DNA from: Holophagaceae bacterium
Lineage (GTDB): Bacteria; Acidobacteriota; Holophagae; Holophagales; Holophagaceae
Direction: 5' to 3'
Length of the DNA: 7,705 nt
Assembly (NCBI GenBank): GCA_025355915.1
Contig: JANXYT010000494.1
Location: forward strand, 1 to 7,705
Shown: positions 6,562 through 7,705 of the stretch, piece by piece
Numbering within the stretch: the stretch's first letter is position 1
Layout of the letters: each line of letters starts with the position of its first letter
Made by a program: the position numbers and the translations under genes
The notes under the pieces: generated by a model
The model's input: the letters and a program-made list of their open reading frames with translations, nothing else
Database searches by the model: none
Told to the model about the DNA's origin: nothing

Positions 6562-6981
6562 TCAGCTCCAAAGCAGAGGTGGAAGGGTGTTCAGGCCGAC
6601 GTGCACCGTGAACGCCACCTCCCACACCAGAGAGGCTCGAAGATCGAGGCGGTGAAGCCGGTGCATCTCCACGGCGCGGAACTCAGCCCAGAGGGTGGCC
6701 GTCGCGCACAAGCGGAACGCCCCGGCGACCACAAGGGCAAGGACATCGCGCCCATAGAGGCCACGGAGAACGTGGATGATGACGCTAGGATCCCGGACCC
6801 CCTGGACGATCAGCAGGCCCAGGCTGACCCTGGGCAGCCACCGGGCACCCAGGGCACGCAACACCCAGTCCTCCGTCCGCATCGGAGTCCCTGCCACCAG
6901 CAGGCGGCCATGTAGACGGAGCCGTAGGCCCAGGCAGGCCATGGCCCAGAGGACGACGACCGCGAACCAGATGGCCGTCAA
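6562..6981 (-). CDS. Hypothetical small multi-pass membrane protein
   Basis: 139-aa protein starting at a TTG (6981) that overlaps the TGA of the upstream gene as TTGA. Four hydrophobic segments: residues 3-19 (IWFAVVVLWAMACLG), about 48-62 (WLPRVSLGLLIVQG), 79-98 (DVLALVVAGAFRLCATATLW) and 115-137 (ASLVWEVAFTVHVGLNTLPPLL), joined by Arg-rich loops, so an inner-membrane protein is likely. The frame remains open upstream to 7314, but that part overlaps the zinc-ribbon gene in another frame and looks like a shadow; ATG at 6942 would remove most of the first helix. No strong ribosome binding site is seen at the TTG, so translation probably depends on coupling. Family not recognised; a holin-like or transport role cannot be claimed. 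Confidence 0.6.
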   Translation of the reverse strand: MTAIWFAVVVLWAMACLGLRLRLHGRLLVAGTPMRTEDWVLRALGARWLPRVSLGLLIVQGVRDPSVIIHVLRGLYGRDVLALVVAGAFRLCATATLWAEFRAVEMHRLHRLDLRASLVWEVAFTVHVGLNTLPPLLWS

Positions 6982-7705
6982 CGCCCCCGCCGGATCAGGT
7001 CCTCGAAGGAGAGCACGGTGACGGACGGCCAGCGGATGCACTTGTGGGCGTAGCCACAGAAGGTCGGAACGTGAAGATGCTCGCCATGAAGGGTGAGGAA
7101 GTCTCGCCCGGGGATTGGCCAAAAGATTGGAAGTCCACACCCACGGCATATCGTCGAGTTCTGGCACTGGCACGGGGCAGCCTTGCCACCACACGGCCAG
7201 CCGCAGTCTGGGCATGCCCGCTCGGCCAGCCCGGGGTTCAGGTCCTGCAACGCCGTCAGGGGTGGGCAGTTCGGCGACAGCTTCCAGGTCCGCCCAGCCG
7301 CCAGGGCCAACCACCCGGTTCCCTGGGGGGCGTAGCGGCGGAGCACGGCGACCAGCCCTTCCGGGCTGAGGTCATCGGGCAGTGCCCAGCATGACCACCC
7401 GGACATCCCGTCGAAGTCGTTCAGCAGAACGAAGGGCCGCCGCACCGGCAGGGCCTGGGTCGGGCGCATCCAGACCGGCAGGAGGAACCGGAAGTCCCCG
7501 GCCTCGATGACCGGCTTGGCCTCGCCGTAGGTGAAGACGATGGTCTCGCCCCGGCGGAGGTCTGAGACCGTGCACCGGGTGGCCGGGCCGCAGTTCTGGT
7601 GCATGAACTTCGCGCCGCCCTTGACCGTCTCTTCTAGGGTCAGGGTCCCCTCGAACGTCACCGCCCCGGGTCCGTGCCCACGGGTGCGGATCAAACCCTG
7701 GTCCA
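6978..7705 (-). CDS. Cysteine-rich zinc-ribbon-like hypothetical protein, 5' end probably beyond the window
   Basis: The reading frame is open to the window edge; the first start codon inside is TTG at 7694 (238 aa) with no well-spaced ribosome binding site, so the true start may lie outside. Numbering from that TTG: C35 and C41 near the N-terminus, then a dense cluster C161, C164, C168, C175, C177, C183, C186 containing CPDCG and CRGCG, the two halves of a typical zinc ribbon with an extra CxC between, then H203, H206, H208, C213, H217 and C219. The N-terminal half (about 15-135) is a mixed alpha/beta region with no recognised motif. No membrane segment. G/C-ending codons and sensible composition support it as real coding. 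First visible gene of the cassette; its stop overlaps the next start. Function unknown; metal or nucleic-acid binding is inferred only from the Cys pattern. Confidence 0.7.
   Translation of the reverse strand, partial: DQGLIRTRGHGPGAVTFEGTLTLEETVKGGAKFMHQNCGPATRCTVSDLRRGETIVFTYGEAKPVIEAGDFRFLLPVWMRPTQALPVRRPFVLLNDFDGMSGWSCWALPDDLSPEGLVAVLRRYAPQGTGWLALAAGRTWKLSPNCPPLTALQDLNPGLAERACPDCGWPCGGKAAPCQCQNSTICRGCGLPIFWPIPGRDFLTLHGEHLHVPTFCGYAHKCIRWPSVTVLSFEDLIRRGR

Noticed and set aside
5757..6611. Plus-strand 284-aa open frame over the cassette
   Set aside because: Composition (His, Val, Asp, Gly rich) is that of an antisense shadow; the minus strand has two well-placed ribosome binding sites and tight gene spacing.
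6982..7314. Upstream extension of the membrane-protein frame to 7314 (250 aa)
   Set aside because: It overlaps the Cys-rich gene in another frame, with Arg/Pro/Trp-rich shadow-like composition; start at the TTGA overlap is more economical.
1..7705. CRISPR array, insertion sequence or transposase
   Set aside because: No regularly spaced repeats and no transposase or integrase motifs were seen on either strand.

Overview
High-GC bacterial chromosome segment. It has strong codon bias toward G/C in third positions, several TTG starts and very tight gene packing. The gene set (a pseudo-receiver/coiled-coil protein of the FrzS/AglZ type, a two-PDZ HtrA protease, a CNNM/CorC-type protein) is compatible with Acidobacteriota (for example the Holophaga/Geothrix group) or a deltaproteobacterial/myxobacterial lineage. 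This placement is inferred from protein style only; no rRNA or marker gene is present.

Left part (1-5434): all genes are on the minus strand. Read in transcription order from the right: a periplasmic HtrA/DegP-like serine protease (3932-5434) followed by a perfect 13-bp hairpin (3876-3906). Then comes a compact three-gene operon: a receiver-like plus long coiled-coil protein (2155-3831), a CNNM/CBS/CorC membrane protein (830-2158) whose TTG start overlaps the previous stop, and a sugar-nucleotidyltransferase (7-837) overlapping by 8 bp. The theme is cell envelope: protease quality control, a membrane transporter-like protein, a nucleotide-sugar enzyme and a scaffold-like coiled-coil protein.

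Middle (5435-5852): a 108-bp divergent intergenic region with possible promoters for htrA (ECF-like) and for a plus-strand tRNA-His(GTG) gene at 5543-5620, which includes the G-1 base and encoded CCA. An 11-bp hairpin follows. The remaining non-coding stretch holds a 10-bp tandem repeat and several overlapping inverted repeats.

Right part (5853-7705): four tightly coupled minus-strand genes that I do not recognise, pointing toward the tRNA. They are a cysteine-rich zinc-ribbon-like protein (entering from beyond the window), a small four-helix membrane protein, a 149-aa protein with faint resemblance to PIN-like DUF5615 proteins, and an 84-aa beta-rich protein. The abrupt switch from conserved genes to unknown small genes right after a tRNA 3' end suggests the end of an integrated element (phage, ICE or island), but no integrase or second attachment repeat lies in the window. 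This cassette is the best candidate here for an undescribed system.
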